From Serratia fonticola (GTDB lineage: Bacteria; Pseudomonadota; Gammaproteobacteria; Enterobacterales; Enterobacteriaceae): a DNA stretch of 64,000 bases. The translations under genes and the position numbers were made by a program. The DNA is taken from NCBI RefSeq assembly GCF_006715025.1, contig NZ_VFMK01000001.1:3534001-3598000 (forward strand), given 5' to 3'. The number at the start of each line of letters is the position of its first letter. Position 1 is the stretch's first letter. The notes beneath the pieces were generated by a model that saw only the letters and a program-made list of their open reading frames with translations, was not told the DNA's origin and searched no databases. This document shows, piece by piece, positions 35,896-43,628 of the stretch.

Positions 35896-36471
35896 ATGAG
35901 CAATATAGTGCACAATGCGAAAAACGAGCCCCCGCAGGTGTTGCAGTACCTGAGTAGCAATTTACGTGCTCACCGGCAGTCAGCCAAGCTCAGCCAAATG
36001 GCATTGGCTGAACAGTCGGGCGTAAGTCGACGCATGTTGGCAGGAATTGAGGCAGGCGACCGCAATGTCAGTCTGGCCGTGCTGGATAAACTGGCAGCCG
36101 CATTAAATGTTTCGTTTACCGATTTGATTCAGGCTCCCGACGATCGCGGTAATCACCTCGTCGGAGAACTGGCCTGGCAAGGCAGCAGTGCTGAAAGCCA
36201 GGCTCTGTTTGTTGCCAGCGTCCCGGCCCGGCAACGCGCAGAATTATGGGAGTGGCGGTTAATGCCGCATGAACAGTATCACTCTCAACCCGACGCCGAA
36301 GGTTGGCACGAAATTGTCTATGTTATCGCCGGTAGCTTGACGCTGTTGCTGGAGCAAAAAACCCTTACGCTCAGCGCAGGAGAAACCTATGTGTTTAACA
36401 GTAACCAGCAATATGCCTACGCCAATAAAACCGAGGAACCGCTGCATTTTATCCGCAACGTTACCTTTTAA
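35896..36471 (+). CDS. XRE-family regulator with C-terminal cupin domain
   Basis: A 191-residue two-domain regulator: HTH_3 DNA-binding domain at about residues 19-77 (LRAHRQSAKLSQMALAEQSG, RRMLAGIEAGDRNVSL) and a cupin_2 ligand-binding domain at about 118-190 (WHEIVYVIAGSLTLLLEQKT, LSAGETYVFNS). This architecture senses a small molecule in the cupin pocket. Starts at 35848 (GTG) and 35878 are in frame; the ATG at 35896, with GAGG upstream, keeps the first operator free. Divergent from the DMT exporter, so a ligand-responsive control of export is likely. The stop overlaps the 3' end of the next gene. Confidence 0.82.
   Translation: MSNIVHNAKNEPPQVLQYLSSNLRAHRQSAKLSQMALAEQSGVSRRMLAGIEAGDRNVSLAVLDKLAAALNVSFTDLIQAPDDRGNHLVGELAWQGSSAESQALFVASVPARQRAELWEWRLMPHEQYHSQPDAEGWHEIVYVIAGSLTLLLEQKTLTLSAGETYVFNSNQQYAYANKTEEPLHFIRNVTF
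35898..35913. promoter_or_regulatory. Operator-like repeat, copy 2
   Basis: GAGCAATATAGTGCAC differs at two positions from the copy at 35848. It falls on the first codons of the chosen XRE-cupin start, where bound protein would block the gene's own expression (autorepression model). Confidence 0.55.
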
Positions 36472-36641
36472 TCTTCCTGTGCGGGTGCTTCCGGCAACGA
36501 TTCGAGCGGCGGTTGTATCCCTTCAGAGATATAGTCTCTGGCTGCAAAAATGTGTTCATTACCCATACTGTCCTCCGCGACAACATGCTTAATCGCCCCA
36601 TCAGAAAGGATGACTCGTTTTATGCCATGGTAAGATTCCAT
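36468..36641 (-). CDS. 57-residue protein of unknown function
   Basis: A short ORF: MESYHGIKRVILSDGAIKHV, then VAEDSMGNEHIFAARDYISE and an acidic proline-rich tail ending EAPAQED. It reads as a compact beta-rich fold and uses common codons. AAAGGGGGAG lies directly upstream of the ATG at 36641. Its stop codon overlaps the last bases of the convergent XRE-cupin gene by four bases. No family was recognised. The strong ribosome site and protein-like composition make it a likely missed gene. Confidence 0.7.
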   Translation of the reverse strand: MESYHGIKRVILSDGAIKHVVAEDSMGNEHIFAARDYISEGIQPPLESLPEAPAQED

Positions 36642-36781
36642 ATCTCCCCCTTTATCGCTCTACCTGCCAAGTTTAGCTCGTTCGCCCCATTGTCGCCTGC
36701 GTGTCGGGTCGCTGTCGTGGAGATCCTGCCGACAAAAGCCTACGCTTTATTACATCCCCTCCCTTATATCAGGAGAACACT

Positions 36782-37249
36782 ATGCAGAAATACCGTATTA
36801 AAGATCTGCGTGTCGCAAAAGGTTGGTCGCAAGAGCAATTGGCGACCATCGCCGGACTGAGTACCCGTACCATTCAACGCATCGAAAATGGGGAACAAGC
36901 CAGCTTGGACACGCTTGCCGCAATAGCGTCAGCGTTGGGGCTACAAGTCAATGAATTGCTCATCCCCGCGCAATCTTCACCCTCCGGTGAAAACGTTCAG
37001 GAACAACTGTTACAGCAGATAGAAGATGAAACTCTACTGCTACGTAAACTGGCACGCTTTATTGTCTTGAGCCTGGTACTGCTGGCGATTAACGTGTTTA
37101 CCCATTCGCAATATCTGTGGTCGCTGTGGGTTATCGGGGGCTTGGGGCTGCTACTCGTGATGCGCGCCGTTCGTACATTACTGTTGCGTGCCCCCCTTAC
37201 GCGCTGGCAACAACGGCGGCTGGAGCATAAACTCAAGCTTCCGCATTAG
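36782..37249 (+). CDS. XRE-family regulator with two-helix membrane tail
   Basis: A 155-residue protein with an N-terminal HTH_3 domain (residues 5-60: IKDLRVAKGWSQEQLATIAG, RTIQRIENGEQASLDTLAAI) and a C-terminal '2TM' module: two hydrophobic segments around 92-106 and 113-128, followed by a basic end (RWQQRRLEHKLK). Such membrane-tethered XRE proteins are known in proteobacteria; the signal sensed is unknown. AGGAGA lies seven bases before the ATG, and longer in-frame extensions are rejected. Its last 17 bases overlap the 3' end of the convergent LysR gene. Confidence 0.8.
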   Translation: MQKYRIKDLRVAKGWSQEQLATIAGLSTRTIQRIENGEQASLDTLAAIASALGLQVNELLIPAQSSPSGENVQEQLLQQIEDETLLLRKLARFIVLSLVLLAINVFTHSQYLWSLWVIGGLGLLLVMRAVRTLLLRAPLTRWQQRRLEHKLKLPH

Positions 37250-38159
37250 CCTGCAACCAAGCGATAACCCGGTCTAGTGGGCTCCCTGAAACCACCTTAT
37301 GCTCCGTTAGCAGGCAATAACCGCTGCCGTTCTGTTGAAAACCAAACGGGGCGACCAGCAATCCCGCCGCGATATCATCGCGCACATGCTGCCAAGGCGC
37401 TATTGACATACCCACACCGGCTTCCGCAGCTTGCAAGCTGAAATAAAAGTGGTCGAAATACTGCTGCGGTTGCTTCGTCAGCGAAATCCCTTGCGATTTC
37501 GCCCAGTCGCTCCAGGCATGCGGACGCGTGAGGGTATGTAATAACAGCGCATCATCACGTATCCGAATGTTTGCCCCGCTGCCCTCAATGAACTGAGCCC
37601 TCATCTCAGGCTTGCAGACCGGACCAATTTTCTCGACAAATAGAGGGGTGCTCTGCATATGGCCTTCCCAGGCAACGTCATTACGGCGTATTGCAACCGT
37701 TATACCGTCCCGGAACGAAAAGGGTCCGCCCCCGGCCACCAGCTGGAGATTAACATCGGGTAATGTCCGCTGAAATACCGACAGGCGGGGGATCAACCAG
37801 CGCATCAATAAGGTCGGTTCGCAAGAAAGAACGATTGGCGCTTCCTGAGCTTGCAGATAGAGTTCCTGGGCAGTCTGCTCAAGTATTGCAAAGGCCTGCT
37901 GCGCTGCCTGGTACAGCTTACGTCCTGCATCAGTCAGGAAAACCCGCCGATGACGGCGTTCAAACAGCGCAACCCCCAACTCATCCTCCAACGCTCGCAC
38001 AGCCCGGCTTACCGCACCATGAGTCAGGCTCAGACTCGTTGCGGCCTGGGTAAAACTCTCCCTATGTGCCGCAGCCTCAAAACATCTCAAGCCGCCTAAC
38101 GACAGTTGTCTACCTACTTTACGTGAAAATTTCTCACTAATTCCTTCAAGCTTCATCAT
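37233..38159 (-). CDS. LysR-family transcriptional regulator (GcvA-like)
   Basis: A 308-residue LysR regulator: winged HTH at about residues 19-78 (LGGLRCFEAAAHRESFTQAA, LTHGAVSRAVRALEDELGVA) and the substrate-binding effector domain after residue 105. The N-terminal pattern resembles the GcvA/TrpI subgroup. An AAGG ribosome site lies five bases before the ATG at 38159; a second ATG follows immediately. No divergent metabolic operon suggests a target; the nearest plus-strand gene is an orphan at 38578. Confidence 0.85.
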   Translation of the reverse strand: MMKLEGISEKFSRKVGRQLSLGGLRCFEAAAHRESFTQAATSLSLTHGAVSRAVRALEDELGVALFERRHRRVFLTDAGRKLYQAAQQAFAILEQTAQELYLQAQEAPIVLSCEPTLLMRWLIPRLSVFQRTLPDVNLQLVAGGGPFSFRDGITVAIRRNDVAWEGHMQSTPLFVEKIGPVCKPEMRAQFIEGSGANIRIRDDALLLHTLTRPHAWSDWAKSQGISLTKQPQQYFDHFYFSLQAAEAGVGMSIAPWQHVRDDIAAGLLVAPFGFQQNGSGYCLLTEHKVVSGSPLDRVIAWLQANAEA

Positions 38160-38577
38160 TTACACCTTACATATTTCCCTTTTAAATCAGTAACTGCCTC
38201 CATTTTCCTGCAAAACAACTATGACTTATCCTTCAGCAGTAGTCACGACTACTTTATTTGTCCAATCAAGATTGGAACACATGTCTCATCTTGTTCGCCA
38301 GCACCGACGCAGATAGATTTATCGGCATCCGTTCAGGAAGCAAAACCGGCGGTATTTTTTGGCTGACCTTTCCTGTTTAAAAACCAGGCAATCATCATTT
38401 GTCATCCCCCTCCGAGACCAGACCTCAATCGCGCCATCTTGTTTGCTGAACCACGGCGGGGTTAAAATGCCACCCAACCTGCCGCTCACACCCGGAATGT
38501 CAGGCTCGTCCAAGATGTGTCTGTCCGTAGCCAAGTCAGACGTTCTATTTTTGCGTATTGCAAAGGGAAATAAGTCA
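38160..38577. other. Intergenic region LysR/orphan gene
   Basis: A 418-base gap. A frame that is open from 38359 runs into the downstream orphan, but the part before 38578 lacks protein-like composition. The LysR promoter should lie at the left end. Confidence 0.4.
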
Positions 38578-38922
38578 GTGTCTAAAGATTTTGATGAACT
38601 AATAAGAGACATGGATCTTATTATTGAAAATGTAGACAGTTTCAAGGCTATGGCCCCACGCATGCCCCAACCGGCAGTGGAGCCGCCAACGGCGCATTAC
38701 TATGATTCATTCTGCGAAAATATTGCTCTGAAAGTAGTATTGAAAGTATTGCTTTCGTCGGTAGACAAAATCGTGAAAGTGCAGATCGCCAACAAAGTTG
38801 AGCAGGAAATCGCCCAAATTGAGCAGCAAGTGATGCGTGCAGGTGGCGGTCCGGTGGCGCCCGATGATTTGGCGCAAATGACCCACTACGTGCGCCGGAC
38901 GGTCCGCAATCTACTCGACTAA
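38578..38922 (+). CDS. Orphan protein of unknown function
   Basis: A 114-residue protein, not recognised. From the GTG at 38578 (AAAGGGAAA upstream) it begins SKDFDELIRDMDLIIENVDS and has an amphipathic C-terminal half (CENIALKVVLKVLLSSVDKI, VEQEIAQIEQQVMRAGG). The frame is open from 38359, with ATGs at 38467 and 38515, so the true start is uncertain. The helix pattern suggests a coiled-coil or helical bundle; predicted cytoplasmic. It sits in a run of genes without recognised homologues, next to the cob locus edge. Confidence 0.55.
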   Translation: MSKDFDELIRDMDLIIENVDSFKAMAPRMPQPAVEPPTAHYYDSFCENIALKVVLKVLLSSVDKIVKVQIANKVEQEIAQIEQQVMRAGGGPVAPDDLAQMTHYVRRTVRNLLD

Positions 38923-39010
38923 TCCAATGTGATATTTATGGGATTGCGTATCAACGGATCTATTCGTCGCAACTAAAGAGATTTGCAGGCAGGGATATGC
39001 GCCACCATGC

Positions 39011-39244
39011 CTAAGCGTATGAAAGGCGCTTTGCCTGCCAACCAGGCCGGTGAGTTTTGTTGACTTTGACGGCCTTGGCCGGATCGCCGGCCACAAACTC
39101 CAATGTGGGCGAGTAGTAAAAAGGCAGCCAGGCATCGAAACTGCTCTCCCATTCCCATTTGACAGGGCATGGCCACAGAATATCTTCATGCAGAATGTAA
39201 TAGATCCATCGCCCATGCGGACGGCGGGGCTTACGCGTTTTCAT
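39011..39244 (-). CDS. Candidate 77-residue Trp/Tyr-rich protein
   Basis: The ORF MKTRKPRRPHGRWIYYILHE, then DILWPCPVKWEWESSFDAWL and ending WQAKRLSYA uses typical enterobacterial codons (CTG, CCG, GCC, AAA) and looks like a small basic aromatic protein. There is no good ribosome site before the ATG at 39244; a GTG at 39340 would add 32 residues with a hydrophobic stretch. I do not recognise it. Overlapping frames at 38911-39216 and 39050-39325 are taken as shadows. Confidence 0.42.
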   Translation of the reverse strand: MKTRKPRRPHGRWIYYILHEDILWPCPVKWEWESSFDAWLPFYYSPTLEFVAGDPAKAVKVNKTHRPGWQAKRLSYA

Positions 39245-39869
39245 AGTGCCATCAATAACTTTCTCTTCTGTCGCATGGCGGTTAAGACAACCAAACAGCC
39301 ATACTACCCCAGTGGAACCACTTGAAGCGAGGAGCACCACAGACGGATGCCGTCGAGGTGTTAATTATAAGGCAATACACAAGCTTTGTGGCATGGGCAA
39401 GATGGAAAAACGCCCGCATTTGCACGTTGCCGCAGGTGAGAGAAGTTGAAGTAACGCTGCATATTTCCCATGGCATGCACTGCTGGCAAGTAAGCTTGCT
39501 CTGCAAACCAATCACCGCCATTAAGACGTTTCCCTGGTGTGGCACAATAAGAGTAATAAATTTTTCAGCGAGAGCACGACGTTAACGCTCCCCCTTTGCA
39601 TAGAAATTAAGCACTTTATTTCGTGATAATAACAGGAGGAAATCACCCTTGCAACAATTTCCAATAAATGATAGCAGCTAAATAATGACGACTATTTACT
39701 TGTGACTCAAACTATTATCAGGGAGGTTAATCACAAACTCAGACTATTGCGATGGTATCCCTTACGCGTTCAAACAGACAATACCGTTTTCGGCAGCTTA
39801 TAGGATGAATAATGCTTGCCAAAAACATTCACACTCAAAATGAATAAAATAAATGGATTTATTTTTTGA
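39245..39869. other. Intergenic region upstream of LuxR-PAS regulator
   Basis: A 625-base stretch. Overlapping open frames on both strands at about 39280-39585 have no ribosome site and odd composition. The right 280 bases are AT-rich and should hold the regulator's promoter. No mobile element was recognised. Confidence 0.4.
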
Positions 39870-40559
39870 ATGGAAAAATTCGCTAGCAGTAGTGATATTT
39901 ATTTAAGCGGGCTAATCGCCATGATAGAGCAGCTAAATGAACCTTGGGGTATCAAGGATCTCGCCTCTCGACATGTTTATATGAACAAGGCGGCCTACTT
40001 TTATACGAATACCCCCCTCAATTTCGCTATAGAAGGGAAGCTTGATGATGAATTCCCTGCCGAATGGGCCGAGCTTGCGCCCGATCTTAAAGAACATGAT
40101 CGCCGGGCGGAAGCTGCAAATGAACGAGTGACAGTGATTGAAACCCATTATTGGTATGGGGAAACCAGCCTGATGCCTTTTATCAGCGAGAAGCTGCCGA
40201 TCTACAACGAGCAGAGAAAGTTGGTTGGAACCCTGTGGAATGCGCGAAAGTTAAATACCCTCTCACCACTGCTGTATATTAATCAGAAAAAACCCAGCGT
40301 GTTGACCACTGAGTGCAACAATAAGCTATTTACGCAGGCCGAACTCGACATTATTTTTTTCATGTTGCAAAGGCACTCGACTAAAGAGATAGCAAATTTA
40401 TACAAACTCAGTGCAAAAACGATAGAAAACAGAATCTATAACATCTACCAAAAGGCCGGAGTACATACACTCCAGCAGTTCACTGATTTTTGCAGACAAA
40501 CATCACTGGATAATTATGTCCCACTACGCCTGCTCAAAAAAGGCATCCTGTTTCTTTAA
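39870..40559 (+). CDS. PAS-domain LuxR-type transcriptional regulator
   Basis: A 229-residue regulator. The N-terminal part (about 10-130) looks like a PAS sensory domain (LNEPWGIKDLASRHVYMNKA, then the HYWYGETSLMPFISEKLPIY core), and the C-terminal LuxR HTH lies at about 150-205 (FTQAELDIIFFMLQRHSTKE, YKLSAKTIENRIYNIYQKAG). Proteins of this plan are common in Serratia/Yersinia but have no assigned signal. It converges with cobT, with a hairpin between. Its target is unknown; adjacency to the cob operon alone is not evidence of control. Confidence 0.8.
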   Translation: MEKFASSSDIYLSGLIAMIEQLNEPWGIKDLASRHVYMNKAAYFYTNTPLNFAIEGKLDDEFPAEWAELAPDLKEHDRRAEAANERVTVIETHYWYGETSLMPFISEKLPIYNEQRKLVGTLWNARKLNTLSPLLYINQKKPSVLTTECNNKLFTQAELDIIFFMLQRHSTKEIANLYKLSAKTIENRIYNIYQKAGVHTLQQFTDFCRQTSLDNYVPLRLLKKGILFL

Positions 40560-40603
40560 AGGCGAAAGGGCATCCCCCGTTGGCAACGCGTATAATGATA
40601 GGC

Positions 40604-40640
40604 AAGCCAACTGCTCAGCTTCTGGCTGGGCTGTTGGCTT
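40604..40640. terminator. Hairpin between LuxR-PAS gene and cobT
   Basis: AAGCCAACTGCTCAGC pairs with GCTGGGCTGTTGGCTT over 16 positions with one mismatch and one G-U. It lies ten bases past the cobT stop in the convergent gap; probable bidirectional terminator with short U-tracts. Confidence 0.7.
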
Positions 40641-40649
40641 TACGGCTAA

Positions 40650-41708
40650 CTAGGTAGCACTGCCCGGAATGGTGATATTACTGTCTGCCAACGAGCCCAT
40701 CTGGTGATACATGGCACAGGCTGCATCCACGATATGCATGGCAATCGCCGCACCACTCCCCTCGCCTAAGCGCATATCCAGGTGCAGATAGGGGGCCAAT
40801 TGTAGCTGCTTAAGGGCAATAGCGGCGCCTTTCTCAGCCGAAAAATGCGAGGGTAGCAGATAATGACGGACCTCGGGTGCAATGCCACAAGCCGCCAGCG
40901 CAGACGCATAGGAAAGGAAACCATCAAGGATCACGGGTAAACCGGCCGCTGCCGCCCCCAGCATCACGCCTGTCATCCCGACTAAATCGTATCCTCCCAA
41001 CTTGGCCAACACCCCGAGGGCATCATCGGGATCAGGTTGATTAATGGCAATCGCCTGGCGCACCACATTCACCTTGTGGTGCAGGCGATCGCGTGGGAAG
41101 TTGGCCCCAATACCAACCACTTCCTGCGGATCGCTGCCGGAAAAGACGCTGACGAGCGCCGCTGCTGGCGTTGTATTCGCCATCCCCAATTCACCGACAC
41201 CAAACAGCCTTACCCCAAGTGCGGCCTGTTCAAGCGTCAGTTGGGCACTGGCTAATAACAAGTCTTGCGCCTGTTGACGGGGCATGGCGGCCTCACGCGC
41301 AATATTTCCGCTCCCCCGCCCCACTTTCATGTTGAGCAGGCCCGGTAACGGTTCGCTATCGATACCGACATCCACCACCTTGACCTCAGCACCGGCATTG
41401 GCTGCCAGAACGCAGACGCCGGTAATGCCCTTCACCATATTCAACGCCTGGATCACGGTCACTTCACGGGGAGAAACCGCTACACCTTCGTCATACACGC
41501 CATGATCGGCGGCCATAACAATAATTTGCTTACGGGTGGCCGACATTTCACCGAAGCCGCGCATACCGGCCAGTTGAATGGCCAATTGTTCAAGACGGCC
41601 AAGACTCCCCGGCGGTTTAAGCAAGCCATCAATCCTGGCTTTCGCCTGTTGCATGGCCGCCGTGTCCAACGGTGTGATCCTATCGATTAACGCTGACAGA
41701 GTTTGCAT
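40650..41708 (-). CDS. cobT: Nicotinate-nucleotide:dimethylbenzimidazole phosphoribosyltransferase
   Basis: A 352-residue enzyme that makes alpha-ribazole phosphate from NaMN and DMB for the lower ligand of cobalamin. Conserved blocks include KPPGSLGRLEQLA, MAADHGVYDEGVAVSP, GELGMANTTPAAALV, GFLSYASALA and the catalytic glutamate Glu316 in RLGEGSGAA. The start MQTLSALIDRITPL at 41708 matches the Salmonella length (356); the frame extends to 41813 but overlaps cobC wrongly. Last gene of the 21-gene operon, 4 bases after cobC. Confidence 0.95.
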   Translation of the reverse strand: MQTLSALIDRITPLDTAAMQQAKARIDGLLKPPGSLGRLEQLAIQLAGMRGFGEMSATRKQIIVMAADHGVYDEGVAVSPREVTVIQALNMVKGITGVCVLAANAGAEVKVVDVGIDSEPLPGLLNMKVGRGSGNIAREAAMPRQQAQDLLLASAQLTLEQAALGVRLFGVGELGMANTTPAAALVSVFSGSDPQEVVGIGANFPRDRLHHKVNVVRQAIAINQPDPDDALGVLAKLGGYDLVGMTGVMLGAAAAGLPVILDGFLSYASALAACGIAPEVRHYLLPSHFSAEKGAAIALKQLQLAPYLHLDMRLGEGSGAAIAMHIVDAACAMYHQMGSLADSNITIPGSAT

Positions 41709-41712
41709 TGAT

Positions 41713-42330
41713 TTATTCTCTTGTTGCAGGCTGCCAGTGAGCCCGGCTGTTAAATACCCGTAGCGCGGCAAAACCTTCATGGATATCCAGCACGCTGTAG
41801 GCTCCCTGTTCAAAGTGGAAATGCCACATACCCGTCGCCGGCATCGCCAATAATCCGGCCATCAGCAAGCTCAGGCTACCTTGATGTGCCACCAGCAAAC
41901 GATCGCCCCCCTCGCGCTGGGCTAACAGTTGCTGTACTTTACTGCCAATACGCTGTGAAAAAAGCGGGAATGACTCACCCGCCGTCGGGCAGGCATGTTG
42001 CCAATCCGCCACCCAGTCCGCCCAGGCCTCCGCATCTTGCTGTTGCAAATCACGATGATGGCGCATTTCCCAGTCGCCAAAATTCATTTCGTTGAAACAC
42101 TTGTCTGGCTGGGCGGTTAACTCACGTTGCCCAAGCACAATTTCGGCAGTGTGCCGGGCGCGCCACAGTTCGCTGCTGAACGCTTGCACAAAAGGCACCT
42201 CTGCCAACCATTGCGCTACCTGCTGCGCCTGAGTCACCCCTTGCTCGGTCAAGGGCAAATCGGTCATACCGCAGAAGACCCCTTGCCGGTTAGCCTCTGT
42301 CTGCCCATGTCGTACCAGAAATAGACGCAT
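41713..42330 (-). CDS. cobC: Alpha-ribazole-5'-phosphate phosphatase
   Basis: A 205-residue histidine-phosphatase-superfamily enzyme that dephosphorylates the lower-ligand nucleotide or cobalamin-5'-phosphate. The catalytic RHG motif is at 7-9 (FLVRHGQTEAN), and the later FGDWEMRHHRDL, SELWRARHTAEIV and VAHQGSLSLLMAGL match Salmonella CobC closely. The ATG at 42330 begins like Salmonella CobC (MRL.LVRHG); a GTG at 42339 directly after the cobS stop is possible. In Salmonella cobC lies outside the cob operon; here it is inside, between cobS and cobT. Confidence 0.93.
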   Translation of the reverse strand: MRLFLVRHGQTEANRQGVFCGMTDLPLTEQGVTQAQQVAQWLAEVPFVQAFSSELWRARHTAEIVLGQRELTAQPDKCFNEMNFGDWEMRHHRDLQQQDAEAWADWVADWQHACPTAGESFPLFSQRIGSKVQQLLAQREGGDRLLVAHQGSLSLLMAGLLAMPATGMWHFHFEQGAYSVLDIHEGFAALRVFNSRAHWQPATRE

Positions 42331-42339
42331 CAAACTCAC

Positions 42340-43086
42340 TCACAGCAGTGCCATTAAAAACACCAGTTCGGCCACTTCTACTGCCGCACCTAAGGTGTCA
42401 CCGGTCTGCCCGCCTAAGCGGCGGTTCAGATACGAACGCAATAACAACAGAGCAATCAGCGCGCTCCCCAAGGCGAATACGGCTTTACTCTGCCCCAGTA
42501 ACATGACCAACACCGTTCCCATGGCCAGCGTGACCAGGGTTTGCCCACCGTTGATTCGCCCGATATAAATATTTCCCAGCCCTTCCCCTTCACGGGCGTA
42601 GCGCTGGCGATACATCAACAGTATCAACAAACTGCGGCTGGCCACGCCTGCGGCGCTCAGCATAGCGAGCATCGGCAAGCCACGCAGCGCCAGCTCGCTG
42701 ACGACCAGCACCTTCGCCACCACAATAAACACTAACGCCAGCCCCCCATTCGTACCAAGGCGGCTATCGCGCATAATCTCCAGCATCTTCTCCCGGCTGC
42801 GGGCAGAGAAAACGCCATCACAGGTATCAGCCAGACCATCAAGGTGAAAAGCACCGGTGATCAAGGCCAACGCCAGCACATACCCCAATGCCGCCAGCGG
42901 TAACCCACACCAGGGAGCCAACAGGGTAAAGACGCCACCACCAATAAAACCGACGATCAGGCCAATCAGCGGAAACCCCACAATACCGCGTTCGTAATGG
43001 TCCAACGCCAGCCCTTGTGTCCAACGTGCAGGCACCGGGATACGTGTCATAAACTGCAAAGTGGCCCAAAACAGACGCAAACTCAT
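42340..43086 (-). CDS. cobS: Adenosylcobinamide-GDP ribazoletransferase
   Basis: A 248-residue integral membrane cobalamin synthase that joins adenosylcobinamide-GDP to alpha-ribazole. CobS motifs are present: RLFWATLQFMTRIPVP at the start, LADTCDGVFSARSREKMLEIM region with the acidic D(x)nD metal site (DGLADTCDG), and several helices to the end. It overlaps cobU by 4 bases (ATGA), so translation is coupled. Inner membrane. Confidence 0.95.
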   Translation of the reverse strand: MSLRLFWATLQFMTRIPVPARWTQGLALDHYERGIVGFPLIGLIVGFIGGGVFTLLAPWCGLPLAALGYVLALALITGAFHLDGLADTCDGVFSARSREKMLEIMRDSRLGTNGGLALVFIVVAKVLVVSELALRGLPMLAMLSAAGVASRSLLILLMYRQRYAREGEGLGNIYIGRINGGQTLVTLAMGTVLVMLLGQSKAVFALGSALIALLLLRSYLNRRLGGQTGDTLGAAVEVAELVFLMALL

Positions 43087-43628
43087 TTAATCTTTACCTC
43101 AATCCCAGAAACCACTAAAAATACCGACTCTGCGGCAGCGGCCAAACGTTGATTGACTCGCCCGGCAATATCGCGGAAATGACGGGCCAGGCGGTTTTCC
43201 GGCACAATGCCCATCCCCAGTTCATTGGTGACCAGATAGATCGCCGCCGGGCTGCGGGCACAGACGGCCAGTAACTCATCGATGTGCTGTTGGATCCGGG
43301 TTTCTACCGTGTCAAAGTCGATCTGCTCGACGGGGATGTCACCTGTCAACGTAAACATCAGATTCGCAATCAGGGTGGTGATGCACTCCAGAATGACGGC
43401 CTCTCCCGCCGCCGCCTGTTGTTCGATGACGTGAGCCAGTTGCTCGCTACCCTCCCAGGTGCGCCAATGAGCTGGGCGTGCCTGGCGATGTTTTCTAACC
43501 CGTTCGGCCATTTCCTCGTCAGTCACCACCGACGTGGCGATATACAGCACCCTTTCACTGGCCGCCGCTGCCAGGCGCTCTGCCAGTGAGCTCTTGCCAC
43601 TACGCGCCCCTCCGGTAATCAGGATCAC
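43083..43628 (-). CDS. cobU: Adenosylcobinamide kinase/guanylyltransferase
   Basis: A 181-residue bifunctional enzyme converting adenosylcobinamide to its GDP derivative. The P-loop GGARSGKSS (residues 6-14) and the RKHRQARPAHWRTWEG segment, with the guanylylated His of the family, are clear, as is VTNELGMGIVPENRLARHFR. Start is a GTG at 43628 overlapping the cbiP stop by 4 bases. Length equals Salmonella CobU. Confidence 0.95.
   Translation of the reverse strand: MILITGGARSGKSSLAERLAAAASERVLYIATSVVTDEEMAERVRKHRQARPAHWRTWEGSEQLAHVIEQQAAAGEAVILECITTLIANLMFTLTGDIPVEQIDFDTVETRIQQHIDELLAVCARSPAAIYLVTNELGMGIVPENRLARHFRDIAGRVNQRLAAAAESVFLVVSGIEVKIK

Noticed and set aside
39282..39585. Overlapping 87-codon frames on both strands
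   Set aside because: Neither has a ribosome site or recognisable fold; they exclude each other.
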